NCBI RefSeq assembly: GCF_041080625.1
Contig: NZ_CP163518.1
Coordinates: 4,526,001 to 4,590,000, forward strand
Length of the DNA stretch: 64,000 nucleotides
From: Streptomyces sp. CG1
GTDB lineage: Bacteria; Actinomycetota; Actinomycetes; Streptomycetales; Streptomycetaceae
Direction: 5' to 3'
The notes beneath the pieces were generated by a model, which was given only the letters and a program-made list of their open reading frames with translations, searched no databases and was not told where the DNA came from. The translations under genes and the position numbers were made by a program. The first letter of the stretch is position 1, and the number at the start of each line of letters is the position of its first letter. Shown piece by piece: positions 16,705-25,256 of this stretch.

Positions 16705-16777
16705 CAGCCCGACAGCAAGGGGCGTTCCGCCGCCCCGCCGACCTCTGCTGTCATAGACAGCACAGATAAGGCCCACA

Positions 16778-18016
16778 TCACGCCGCGGGATCCTCCAGGA
16801 CGGCCACGGCCTCGGCAGCCTTGCGGGCCTTCTTCTCCGCCTTCTCCAGCTTGGCCTTCGCCTTGGCCAGTTGCTTGGAGCGGCGCTTGTGCATCTTCTT
16901 CGAGACCTCGTCCAGGCGGTCGGGAAAGAGGTGCCCGTAGGTGTCCAGGGTCAGCGTCGCGGACTTGTGGCCGAGCATCGTCTGTACGACGTTGACGTCC
17001 GCGCCGCTGGCGATGGCGAGCGAGGCTGCCGTGTGGCGCAGCTTGTGCGGGGTGACCTTGAGATGCCCCAGCCCGGCCTTTACGACCGCCGGCGCGAAGA
17101 ACCGCTGACGGAAGTTGCGAGCCCGCGGCGGTCCGCCCTGCGGGGCGGTGAAAAGCAAGTCGTCATCTCCCTTCCCCTTGACGTGGGGTTTCAGCTCGTC
17201 GGCCAGGAACCGCGGGATGGGTACGGACCGGCGCTCGTGGTTCTTGGGGGTGTCGAGGTAGAGCTTGCCGTTGTCCTCGGCGTACGCCTCGACGATGTGC
17301 GCCCGGCAGGCATCAAGGTCGATGCGCCCTACTTTCAGCGCGGATGCCTCGCCCCAGCGCAGGCCGGTGTAGGCCAGCAGCAGGATGAACACCCGGTAGG
17401 CGCCTGACGCGTTGGCCAGCGCGTCGACCTGCATGTCGTCGAGGTACACGTGATCAGCGGGCATCGCCTTCGGCAGGGGCACGCCGACAGCCGGGTTGGC
17501 CGCCAGACGACGGGCCTTGACCGCGTAGCCGAGAACGCGGCTGAGGACGACGTACGCCTTGCGGACCGACCGGGGGCTGAGCTTCCTGCCGCCAGTCGCC
17601 TCGCCGGACAGCAGATCCGCGAGCCACTCGGCGACGTGCTCGAAGTGGATGCGGTCCAGCGGGGTGGTACCCCACCTGGGAATCACGTGGACGTCGAGAA
17701 CACCGCGGTAGCGAGCCCGGGTTGAGCGCTTGAGGTGGAGCTGCGCCGCCAGCCAGGACTCCGCCACCTCTGCGAACTTCACCCGCGCGGCTGCGGGATC
17801 GCGATAGGAGCCGTCGTGGAGACGCGACTCCATCCTTGTCCGCTCCGCCTCGGCGTCGACCTTGCGGGCGAAGGTCTTCATCTTCGGCTTGCCGTCGGGG
17901 TCGTACCAGCGCACGCGGTAGCGCCCCGGTGGCGTACGCCCCGCCCGCTTGGCGTCCGCGACGGCCCGTACATACGCCGCGTGCCCTATGCGGTCCTCAA
18001 TCCAGACCCGATCCAA
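16778..18016 (-). CDS. int: Tyrosine recombinase integrase
   Basis: 412 residues. An N-terminal AP2-like arm-binding region (RVRWYDPDGKPKMKTFA), a SAM-like core-binding domain and a catalytic domain with Arg in YTGLRWGEAS, H-x-x-R in TPHKLRHTAAS, then GHKSATLTLDTYGH containing the active Tyr. The C-terminus has an unusually long Lys/Ala/Glu-rich coiled tail of about 40 residues. It starts at TTG 18016 with an excellent GGAGGGGGTG ribosome site, immediately after the TAG stop of the XRE gene, so the two are coupled. It catalyses recombination at the att sites found at 15776 and 43753. Confidence 0.95.
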   Translation of the reverse strand: MDRVWIEDRIGHAAYVRAVADAKRAGRTPPGRYRVRWYDPDGKPKMKTFARKVDAEAERTRMESRLHDGSYRDPAAARVKFAEVAESWLAAQLHLKRSTRARYRGVLDVHVIPRWGTTPLDRIHFEHVAEWLADLLSGEATGGRKLSPRSVRKAYVVLSRVLGYAVKARRLAANPAVGVPLPKAMPADHVYLDDMQVDALANASGAYRVFILLLAYTGLRWGEASALKVGRIDLDACRAHIVEAYAEDNGKLYLDTPKNHERRSVPIPRFLADELKPHVKGKGDDDLLFTAPQGGPPRARNFRQRFFAPAVVKAGLGHLKVTPHKLRHTAASLAIASGADVNVVQTMLGHKSATLTLDTYGHLFPDRLDEVSKKMHKRRSKQLAKAKAKLEKAEKKARKAAEAVAVLEDPAA

Positions 18017-18298
18017 CTAGCACCCCCTCCGGTCATCACTGGACACCGATGGGAGCGGCAGGAGCAGGGTCGTGGGAGAAACACCGAGCGCGGTGGCGAG
18101 GGCAACGAGGTCGTCTACGTCGCAGCGGCGGCGGGCGCGTTCGGTGCGGCTGAGAGCGGTGTTGGCCATCGGACGGCCCAGCGCGGTGCAGCGGGCGGCG
18201 AGCTGGTGTTGGGTCAGGCCGCGCACGAGACGTAGGTACTCGATGGCGCGGGCAGTGTGGAGGCCGGCGGGGCCTATTTCTACAGGTCGGTTGGGCAT
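18017..18298 (-). CDS. XRE-family helix-turn-helix regulator
   Basis: 93 residues (104 if ATG 18331 is used). A lambda-repressor-like HTH is seen in LRLVRGLTQHQLAARCTALG and the following LSRTERARRRCDVDDLVALATALGVSPTTLLL. It is directly upstream of int with no gap between stop and start codons, so it is co-transcribed and probably controls integration/excision. The start at MPNRPVEIG is favoured from the position of the HTH domain. The family assignment is firm. Confidence 0.8.
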   Translation of the reverse strand: MPNRPVEIGPAGLHTARAIEYLRLVRGLTQHQLAARCTALGRPMANTALSRTERARRRCDVDDLVALATALGVSPTTLLLPLPSVSSDDRRGC

Positions 18299-18765
18299 GA
18301 CAGATAGCTGTAACTTGCGTCCGGGGGTCATGGCAAGAGTTAGCTCTTAAACTCTCCAATAGTCGTTCGGGGGCGAAGTGGCGTTCGTCTCGTCGAATTC
18401 CGGTACATCGCGAGGCGTTTCGGCCGAGGTGTCGTGTTACCTTCCCTCTCCGTTTTCGAGATGGGCGATTTAAACACACATCAGCCATGATGCCCGGCGG
18501 GTCATTCACGTCGTCCCTGACCGCCAGGTGTCACCTCTGAACTGCGGAGGTACCGGATTCCGGCACCTCGACCGGTTGCTTCGCCGCAAAAAAATTTCGG
18601 GCCCGACGGGAGCGATTTCGGCAACCGGGGATCCACCCTTACTGTTTCCCTCTCCTCGGCCACACCGAAAGAAGTAGTGAGGAGTTTCAGAACCAACTCT
18701 GGACTTTTCTCCGGGCGGTGTGGCTGCGTTGTCCAGCCCGTTGTTCAAGACCGAAAAGGAGTCCT
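18299..18765. promoter_or_regulatory. Divergent control region between int operon and xis/replication genes
   Basis: About 467 bp with no supportable gene. It is markedly AT-richer than the rest, with patches such as GATTTAAACACACAT (near 18467) and an A-run near 18588. It must hold the promoters for the leftward XRE-int operon and for the rightward excisionase, and is the natural binding region for the XRE regulator. Confidence 0.5.
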
Positions 18766-19008
18766 ATGCCGAAGACCCCTCCCCGTAGCACCAACGCCCC
18801 TGCCACCGCTGCGGCTGCCCAGCGTGGCCCGCTTGCCACCCCTGCAGAGGTCGCCGCCTATCTCGGGGTGCCGGTGAAGACCCTCTACCAGTGGAAGTAC
18901 CGGGGCATCGGCCCCAGCGTCCACAAGGTCGGCCGTCACCTGCGCTACCGCTGGCGGGAGGTGGACGCGTGGCTGGACGCCCAGACGTCGTACGACCTCA
19001 CGGCCTGA
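18766..19008 (+). CDS. xis: Excisionase / MerR-like helix-turn-helix DNA-binding protein
   Basis: 80 residues. A single winged HTH_17-type domain: LATPAEVAAYLGVPVKTLYQW followed by KVGRHLRYRWREVDAWLDAQ. This is the standard AlpA/Xis-type module of actinobacterial integrative elements and directs recombination toward excision. ATG 18766 has AAAAGGAG at ideal spacing. The position between integrase and replication/mobilization genes fits the role. Confidence 0.85.
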   Translation: MPKTPPRSTNAPATAAAAQRGPLATPAEVAAYLGVPVKTLYQWKYRGIGPSVHKVGRHLRYRWREVDAWLDAQTSYDLTA

Positions 19009-19156
19009 CCCCGCATCTGACGCGGACGACGAAGCGGCCCCCGGCGCGCCAACGCCGAGGGCCGAAGACTTCCCAACTGATCGCCCGTCCCTGAACGAAT
19101 GAGCTGGTGAGGGGCGGGACCTTGCCCGTCCTGCCCCTCCCCGGAGAGGAACGCCT

Positions 19157-20878
19157 ATGGAGGACTCTACGTCCCCCAGCACCACCAACACCTCCCCCAC
19201 CGCCTGGCCCACTCCCGCCGTCCCCGGCGAAGGCATCCCCTGGCGCCGCCAGGATCAGCAGGACACACGGTCCCCCGCGTCGGGGACCGCCGAACACCCG
19301 GCGGAGGCGGAAGCACACGGGGACCGTCCCCAGCCGCTTGCCGATGCGGTTGTTGGGGACCGTCCCCGCGACGTGCTTGGGGACCGTCCCCACGACGTGC
19401 CCGGTACTCGTTCCCCGCACGTCCCGGTCCCCGTATCGGCATCCAGTGCAAACTCGCAGGTCAGCGGCGGGAAATCGAGGACCGGTCCCCAAGAGGCTGC
19501 AGTTGCACCAGGGGACCGCAATGGGGACCGTGATCACGGTCCTCGCCAGTCGCCAGGGTCTGACAACCCCGTGGCGGGAGCCGCCCAGCAGGAGGGGACC
19601 GGTCCCGTCGACGCACGGGGACCGGATCACGGGACCGGCTCCCGGCCTCCTCGGGGACCGGCAGACCCTGAGGAACGGGGTTCCGGTGAGGGTGCGGAAC
19701 TGCTGGATGAGTTGCGGTCGGCGATCGGGAAGTACGTCGCACTGCCCAGTGACGAGGCGCTGACAGCGGTCACCCTGTGGGTGGCGGCCACGCACATCCA
19801 GACCGCCTTGCAGCACGCGCCGCGTCTGGCGGTCGTAGGCCCGACCAAGGGCTGCGGCAAGTCCCGGGTTCTGGACGTGCTCCACGAGACCGTGCACCAG
19901 CCGATCATGACGGTGAACATGTCCACGGCGGTGCTCTTCCGCATCATCGGCAAGAACCCGCGCACGATCCTGGTGGACGAGGCCGACACCATCTTCAGCA
20001 AGGCCGGCGAGAACGAGGACCTTCGCGGCCTGCTGAACGCCGGACACCAGCGCAACCGGCCCGCCTGGCGCATCTCCGGCCCGGAGCACAAGCCGACCCC
20101 GTATCCGACCTTCGCCATGGCCGCACTGGCCTCGATCGGCGACCTGCCCGACACGATCACAGACCGGGCGGTCGTGCTCCGCATGCAAAAGCGCAAGCCG
20201 AGCGAGAAGGTGACCCCGTTCCGCTCGCGCCATGCAACACCCGAGCTGAACGCGCTGCGGGACAAGCTGGCCGCCTGGCTGGGCCCGCTGCGCGGCACGG
20301 CCGGCCGCATGGCGCCAACGATGCCGGTGGAAGACCGGGCGGCAGACACCTGGGAACCGCTGGTCATCATCGCCGACCTGGCCGGCGGCCACTGGCCCGC
20401 CAGCGCCCGTGCGGCCTGTGTCGCGATGACCCGGTTCCAGGCCGTCCAGGACGAGCAGACCAACCTGAAGACAAGGTTGCTGCGCGACATCCACCGCGTC
20501 TTCGAGGCACACGGCAACCCAGAGGCCCTGTCCTCCCTGGATCTGGTCACCGCCCTGCTCCAAGACCCCGACGCCCCCTGGGCAGAGCACGGCACCAACG
20601 GGCTCAACGCCTACCACCTGGGCAGATTGCTCCGGGACTTCGACATCCGCCCGGCCAACTATCGGTTCGACAAGGGCAGGCAGGCCAAGGGGTACGCCCG
20701 TAACCGGTTCCTCGACAGCTGGGCCCGGCACTGCCCCGACCTCACCGAGACGGCGCCTGCCACCGCGCACGACGCCACAACCGCGCGCCAGGTTCAGGGC
20801 AAGCCGCCCGCCGCCCCGTCAGGTCAGCTGCCCATCGGCCTGCCCGGCGGCACCGCCGGCCCCCAGCGCGCCCGCTGA
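19157..20878 (+). CDS. DUF3631-type P-loop ATPase, putative replication protein of the element
   Basis: 573 residues. Residues 1-180 are low-complexity and Pro/Gly/Asp-rich, encoded by a repeated GGGGACCG sequence. From about 185 a DUF3631-like ATPase follows, with Walker A VVGPTKGCGKSRVLD, Walker B TILVDEADTIF and an arginine-rich sensor region DTITDRAVVLRMQKR. Such domains are found in helicase/primase-like replication proteins of actinobacterial mobile elements; here it sits exactly where the Rep gene of AICEs normally is. ATG 19157 follows CCCCGGAGAGGAACGCCT. Function inferred from fold and place. Confidence 0.7.
   Translation: MEDSTSPSTTNTSPTAWPTPAVPGEGIPWRRQDQQDTRSPASGTAEHPAEAEAHGDRPQPLADAVVGDRPRDVLGDRPHDVPGTRSPHVPVPVSASSANSQVSGGKSRTGPQEAAVAPGDRNGDRDHGPRQSPGSDNPVAGAAQQEGTGPVDARGPDHGTGSRPPRGPADPEERGSGEGAELLDELRSAIGKYVALPSDEALTAVTLWVAATHIQTALQHAPRLAVVGPTKGCGKSRVLDVLHETVHQPIMTVNMSTAVLFRIIGKNPRTILVDEADTIFSKAGENEDLRGLLNAGHQRNRPAWRISGPEHKPTPYPTFAMAALASIGDLPDTITDRAVVLRMQKRKPSEKVTPFRSRHATPELNALRDKLAAWLGPLRGTAGRMAPTMPVEDRAADTWEPLVIIADLAGGHWPASARAACVAMTRFQAVQDEQTNLKTRLLRDIHRVFEAHGNPEALSSLDLVTALLQDPDAPWAEHGTNGLNAYHLGRLLRDFDIRPANYRFDKGRQAKGYARNRFLDSWARHCPDLTETAPATAHDATTARQVQGKPPAAPSGQLPIGLPGGTAGPQRAR
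19282..19660. repeat. GGGGACCG repeat cluster within the ATPase gene
   Basis: The near-palindrome GGGGACCGTCCCC occurs exactly at 19319-19331, 19355-19367 and 19379-19391, start spacing 36 and 24 bp. Partial or variant copies are at 19282, 19477-19490, 19511, 19523, 19594-19606, 19617 and 19653. All lie in the region coding for the disordered N-terminus of the ATPase. The density is far above chance and the dyad form suggests protein binding; an iteron-like origin or autoregulatory site is the leading idea. Confidence 0.7.
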
Positions 20879-20903
20879 CCCGCCTTCCCCTGGGTCCGTA
20901 TCA

Positions 20904-21027
20904 CTGCGTCGCATCCGTCCCTGCGCAGGTCAGCGCGGGGACGGATGTCCTCGCCGGGACGGACTTCTCCGTACCTGCCCGAGCGTCCGTACCTGTACTG
21001 ACCAGGCATGGGACGGATGCGACGCAG
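20904..21027. other. Candidate oriT: perfect 18-bp inverted repeat upstream of mobC
   Basis: CTGCGTCGCATCCGTCCC at 20904-20921 is exactly the reverse complement of 21010-21027, 88 bp apart. Two further partial copies of the GGGACGGA core lie between (near 20938 and 20959). The region is non-coding and immediately precedes mobC and the relaxase gene, the usual place for the transfer origin of MOB-P systems. Confidence 0.55.
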
Positions 21028-21066
21028 GTGACACATCTCCCGCCCCCTCACCACCGGAGCCGCACC

Positions 21067-21684
21067 ATGCATGAACAGCACCACGAACTCCCCACAGCTC
21101 AACAGCCGACGCCCACCACCTCAGCCCCAGACAGCGCAGCAAGTTGTCGGGTAAGGAGTCCTTACCCGGCCTCCGCCCCTGGGGTGGCGGAGGCACCCGG
21201 CGCCGAGGGGGCGCCGGGATCAGCCGGCCCGGGGGAGCCGACCGATACGGGAGACACCAGACCGTCGCCCCACGCCACGCAGACGCCGACGCCGCAGCGC
21301 CGCCTGCGTCAGCCGCGCCTGCGCAAGCGCCGCGTCCACCCCCGATACAGCGACAGCGAGTTCACCGACCTCGCCCACGCCGCCGCGCTCAGCCGTATGC
21401 AGATCGGCGGCTACGTCGCCGAGGCGTCGCTCGCCGCGGCCCGCGCCGAGGACCCCACCGCCGCGATCGCCGACTACCGCGCCATGGTGAAGGCTCTGAT
21501 GGCCGCCAACCGGCAGCTCGGCATGATCGGCAACAACCTCAACCAGCTCACCTGGCACCTCAACAAGGACGGCGCCTGGCCCGAGTCCGACGTCGTCCAC
21601 CGGCTCCTGGCCCGCGTCGAAGCATCGATCGCCGACGTGGACACCGCCGTCGCCCAGGTCACCGAGGGAAGGCAGGGCCGGTGA
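21067..21684 (+). CDS. mobC: MobC-like mobilization accessory protein
   Basis: 205 residues. The first 75 are Pro/Ala/Ser-rich and disordered; the rest is a MobC-type ribbon-helix-helix and helical domain, including RKRRVHPRYSDSEFTDLAHA, MQIGGYVAEASL and the highly typical LMAANRQLGMIGNNLNQL. MobC proteins bind oriT and assist the relaxase. ATG 21067 has CCGGAG upstream. The stop overlaps the relaxase start (GTGA). Confidence 0.85.
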   Translation: MHEQHHELPTAQQPTPTTSAPDSAASCRVRSPYPASAPGVAEAPGAEGAPGSAGPGEPTDTGDTRPSPHATQTPTPQRRLRQPRLRKRRVHPRYSDSEFTDLAHAAALSRMQIGGYVAEASLAAARAEDPTAAIADYRAMVKALMAANRQLGMIGNNLNQLTWHLNKDGAWPESDVVHRLLARVEASIADVDTAVAQVTEGRQGR

Positions 21685-23378
21685 TACCGAAGATCATCAC
21701 CGGCAAGGGCAGCACCCGCCGTCTGATCGCCTACCTCTTCGGCAAGGGCGACGCCAACGAGCACGTCGACCCGCACCTGGTCGCGTCCTGGAACGACTTC
21801 GCCCCTGACCCCGGCCGCAGCCCTCACCGCGACCCGAAGGAGGTGGAGAAGCAGCTTTACACCCAGCTCGACCAGCCGGTGGCCATGCTCGGCCGCCAGG
21901 CTCCCCAGACCACGGTCTGGCACTGCCCGGTCCGCGCGGCCCCGGACGACCCCACCCTGTCCGACGCCCAGTGGGCGGAGATCGCCCGCCGGATCGTGGC
22001 CGCCTCCGGCATCGCCCCCGCGGGAGACGCCGAAGCCTGCCGCTGGGTTGCCGTACGGCATGCCGACGACCACATCCACATCGCCGCCACCCTCGTCCGC
22101 CAGGACGGCCGCCGCCCCAAACGGGACTACGACATCCGGGCCGTCCAGCGCGAGGCCCGCCAGATCGAAGTCGACTACGGGCTGAGGCGGTTGAAGCCGG
22201 GCGACGGCACCGCCGCCAAACGCCCCACCAGCAAGGAACACTTCAAGGCCAAACGCCTGGACCAGGACGCCACCGCCCGCGAGGTCCTGCGCATGCGGGT
22301 GCGCCGCGCGGTCGCCGCCGCGACCGACGAGGCCGAGTTCTTCTCGCTGCTGGAGGCGACCGGCGTGGACGTACGCCTCAAGCTCGCTCCCTCCGGCGAC
22401 ACGCTCGGCTGCAACTTCGCCCTGCCCGGCAACGTGAACGAGGAAGGCAACCCGGTGTGGTTCGCGGGCTCCACCCTCGCCCCTGACCTCTCCCTGCCCA
22501 AGATCCGCGAACGCCTCGCCACCACCAGCCCCGAGCCGGCCACCATCCAGCCTGGCAACCCGTGGCACCAGGCCACCGCCGCCACCGAACGCATCCCCCA
22601 CCACCTCACGAAAGACGACGAGCAGACGGCCCAGGGCCAACTCGTCGCGCTCGGCGCGACGCTGGACCTGCTGCCCGTCATGGCACCGACCGCGGCGCGG
22701 ACCGAACTCGAACAAGCCGCCGCTGCCTTCGAGCGCGCCACCCGCTCCCGCTTCGCCGCCGACCTCGACAGCACCCGCGCCCTGCGCCGCAGCATCCAGA
22801 CCATCTGGCGCGAGAGGCCACGGGACAGTGACGGCACCGGGTTCATGATGCTCCTGGACGCCGCACTCACTGCGGTCGCCTTCGCGCTGCACTGGCACCG
22901 CACCCGCCAGCACGCCCAGCAAGAGGCGGCAGCCGAACAGGCCCTGCTCCACCTTCAGACCGCGTACGCACGGACCGCCGAGCCCGTCCTGGTCGGCCTC
23001 GCCAGCCGAGCACCCGGCCCGCAGACCAAACGCCGCTTCGCCCGCTACCTTCAGGACGTGGTTCCGGAGCACGCCGAGCGCATCCTCAACGACCCCGCTT
23101 GGGACGCACTCGCCACCGTGCTCGCCGAGGCAGAGGCAGCAGGACACAACCCAGCCACCGTCCTCGGCCAAGCGCTGCACCAACGCGCCCTGGACGACGC
23201 CCGCAGTCCCGCCCGCGCGCTGACCTGGCGTATCCGCCGCCTCGGCGAGCGCCACGTTCCCGGTCCTTGGGCCCAGGCAGCCAGGGCTCACAGTGCCATG
23301 CAACGGCCCAGCGTGCCGGTCCACCCCACGGCAGCTATCAGCCAGCCACCACAGGGGTCACCGACACGGCGGCGCTGA
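21681..23378 (+). CDS. Relaxase/mobilization nuclease (MOB-P type)
   Basis: 565 residues. N-terminal relaxase domain with tyrosine region STRRLIAYLFGKGDAN (about 10-26) and the metal-binding histidine motif WVAVRHADDHIHIAATL near 125. A helical, charged C-terminal half follows with one hydrophobic stretch (LLDAALTAVAFALHW). It nicks oriT and leads the strand in transfer. GTG 21681 overlaps the mobC stop by 4 bp, giving translational coupling. Together with mobC and the upstream inverted repeat this is a complete mobilization module. Confidence 0.9.
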   Translation: MIPKIITGKGSTRRLIAYLFGKGDANEHVDPHLVASWNDFAPDPGRSPHRDPKEVEKQLYTQLDQPVAMLGRQAPQTTVWHCPVRAAPDDPTLSDAQWAEIARRIVAASGIAPAGDAEACRWVAVRHADDHIHIAATLVRQDGRRPKRDYDIRAVQREARQIEVDYGLRRLKPGDGTAAKRPTSKEHFKAKRLDQDATAREVLRMRVRRAVAAATDEAEFFSLLEATGVDVRLKLAPSGDTLGCNFALPGNVNEEGNPVWFAGSTLAPDLSLPKIRERLATTSPEPATIQPGNPWHQATAATERIPHHLTKDDEQTAQGQLVALGATLDLLPVMAPTAARTELEQAAAAFERATRSRFAADLDSTRALRRSIQTIWRERPRDSDGTGFMMLLDAALTAVAFALHWHRTRQHAQQEAAAEQALLHLQTAYARTAEPVLVGLASRAPGPQTKRRFARYLQDVVPEHAERILNDPAWDALATVLAEAEAAGHNPATVLGQALHQRALDDARSPARALTWRIRRLGERHVPGPWAQAARAHSAMQRPSVPVHPTAAISQPPQGSPTRRR

Positions 23379-23476
23379 TCAGGCCCTCAGCGAGCCAACG
23401 CCTCGTGTGCAAATTGGCTTCGGACTAGAGGCGCGTTTCGGTCAACATTCAACTGGGACGCCATCATGCACGGCTT

Positions 23477-25231
23477 GTGCGGGTTTGCGGTATGGCCGCA
23501 CTCGCCGTGGGCGTGGACGATGCCCCTTTGTGCCTGCCGAGATGTCATCCCGGTTGGTTCGCTGGACACGGGGGTGGGGAGTTGGCGTTCGCAGAGCATC
23601 AGTCGGTCTTTTCGGCGCCTGCGGTACCGCTGGGGACCGCAGATGTCGCCGGAGACGTGATCCGTCACGGCGTGTACACCGAAGGCGTCACCCGCCGGTT
23701 GAGTGCCGCCGCCTTCGCCCGCACGGACTGGCTGGCCGTGCTCCGTGCCCAACTCGCAGACCTGTGGAAGAAGCTGAAGGCAGCCGTGCGGAAACGTCTG
23801 CGGTGGCTGTTTCCCGCGAAGGAAGAAGCGAAGTCCGCTGACGCGTCCGAGCCGGCGCCTCCGTCGATCGTGCTGGGCGAGGACTATGCGGTCTGGGTCC
23901 GACGCCGTATCAAAAAGTCGGCGCGGCCGGTGCCGGTCTACGGATTCCACCAGGAACCCGTCATCCACGCCAGCGACCGTGCCATCCGCCACATGCGAAG
24001 ACGACGAGTAGCTGTCACGGCGGTGATCGCGCTCGTCGTCTGGCAGGTGATCGCCGGAGTTCTGACGGCGGGTTGGGCGGCTCTGGTCCTGCTGGGCGGG
24101 GTGTGGGGCGTCTATGTGGTCGAACGCTGCCTGGCGCAGGCGCGGTTCAACGCGCTGCTGGCCGGAGAACTGCATGCACCCACACCGTCCGTGCAGGCTC
24201 ACGCGCTGCCGTACCTCTACGAGCGTCGACGAACCGGTGACCGGCACCGATTTCTCGGGGGAGGTCTCCAGGCATGGAACGAGGCGGTCATCGGCATCGA
24301 CGTGGAGCCCGCGCCGGAGGGCCAGGACGAGGATGACGACATCTCCGGGCCACCTCCAGGATTCGCCTCACCGGCGCAAAGCACAGGCCAGCCCGACATG
24401 GCCGAGGTGGCCAAGGCTGTCCTGGAGGCGCTGGCCAAGCAAAACAAGCCGGTGGCCCGCAAGCCGCTGAAGCATTTCACCGTCGCCCAGTTGCACGCCC
24501 ATGTCGCGCGCCGCCTGGACGACCCGGCGCCCGCTCACCACCGCGAACACCCCATCCCACGCATGGAGGTCATCGGGATCGCCGGCATCCACTACAAGCG
24601 GTGGGACGAGATCGACGACGACACCTGGCGCAGCCTGCACACCCTCGCCGTGGACAGCTTCGGCGACAAGCCCGTCGAGGAGATCGCCCGCCGCTACATC
24701 TGGGCCCGTGTCACCGCCTGGAACGGCGACCTCATCGCCGCCATACTCGTCCACTTCGCCTACCAGGGCGGCTTCCTGCGCGTCACCGTTCGCCCGCACA
24801 TCATGGGTCCGCTCAACCCGAAGGCGGCCGGACTCAAGTCCGCCGACCCCCGCAACCTGAAGTGGCTCGCCCGCACGGCGTTCAATGCGCTCGGTGACGT
24901 CTACGTCGGACTCGATCGGCTCATACGCCGCAAGCCGCGCAAGCGCCCCGAACTCGATCCGGGCAGTGGCCCGGTCAGCCTTCGCGAGGTCTACAGCGTC
25001 CGCTGGCTCGAGGACATGCACATGAACGACGACGCCCGCTACTACGTGCAGATGATGCAGCGCCGCGTCTTCGACTCCACCGAGATCTTCCTGCGCGACC
25101 ACAACGTCGACATCGCCGCCTATCAGCAACAGGCCACCGCGATCTACAACTTCGGCGTCATGAACGGCGGCACCATGACCGGCCCCGTACAGGCCACGCC
25201 GTTCTCCGCCACCCCCTCCATGACGAACTGA
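23477..25231 (+). CDS. Membrane protein of unknown function with C-terminal amyloid-like motif
   Basis: Up to 584 residues; start uncertain (GTG 23477 used, later GTG codons near 23656 possible, no clear ribosome site). Two adjacent hydrophobic segments (about residues 180-215, AVTAVIALVVWQVIAG and AALVLLGGVWGVYVV) form a membrane hairpin. A soluble domain follows (WDEIDDDTWRSLHTLAVD, VRPHIMGPLNPKAAGLKS) that I do not recognise. The last 27 residues carry NFGVMNGGTMTGPVQATPFS, almost repeated near the N-terminus of the next protein. Shared motifs of this type link sensor/effector partners in bacterial amyloid signalling. The role is therefore inferred as a membrane-associated effector or partner. 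Confidence 0.65.
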   Translation: MRVCGMAALAVGVDDAPLCLPRCHPGWFAGHGGGELAFAEHQSVFSAPAVPLGTADVAGDVIRHGVYTEGVTRRLSAAAFARTDWLAVLRAQLADLWKKLKAAVRKRLRWLFPAKEEAKSADASEPAPPSIVLGEDYAVWVRRRIKKSARPVPVYGFHQEPVIHASDRAIRHMRRRRVAVTAVIALVVWQVIAGVLTAGWAALVLLGGVWGVYVVERCLAQARFNALLAGELHAPTPSVQAHALPYLYERRRTGDRHRFLGGGLQAWNEAVIGIDVEPAPEGQDEDDDISGPPPGFASPAQSTGQPDMAEVAKAVLEALAKQNKPVARKPLKHFTVAQLHAHVARRLDDPAPAHHREHPIPRMEVIGIAGIHYKRWDEIDDDTWRSLHTLAVDSFGDKPVEEIARRYIWARVTAWNGDLIAAILVHFAYQGGFLRVTVRPHIMGPLNPKAAGLKSADPRNLKWLARTAFNALGDVYVGLDRLIRRKPRKRPELDPGSGPVSLREVYSVRWLEDMHMNDDARYYVQMMQRRVFDSTEIFLRDHNVDIAAYQQQATAIYNFGVMNGGTMTGPVQATPFSATPSMTN

Positions 25232-25256
25232 CCCACGAGCCCGACAGGAGCCCCGC

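Noticed and set aside
19282..19660. CRISPR array
   Set aside because: Repeats are 8-13 bp, irregularly spaced, near-palindromic and within a coding region; no cas genes.
21474..23324. 616-residue minus-strand frame opposite the relaxase
   Set aside because: Shadow frame; the plus strand carries the relaxase histidine motif and coupled start.
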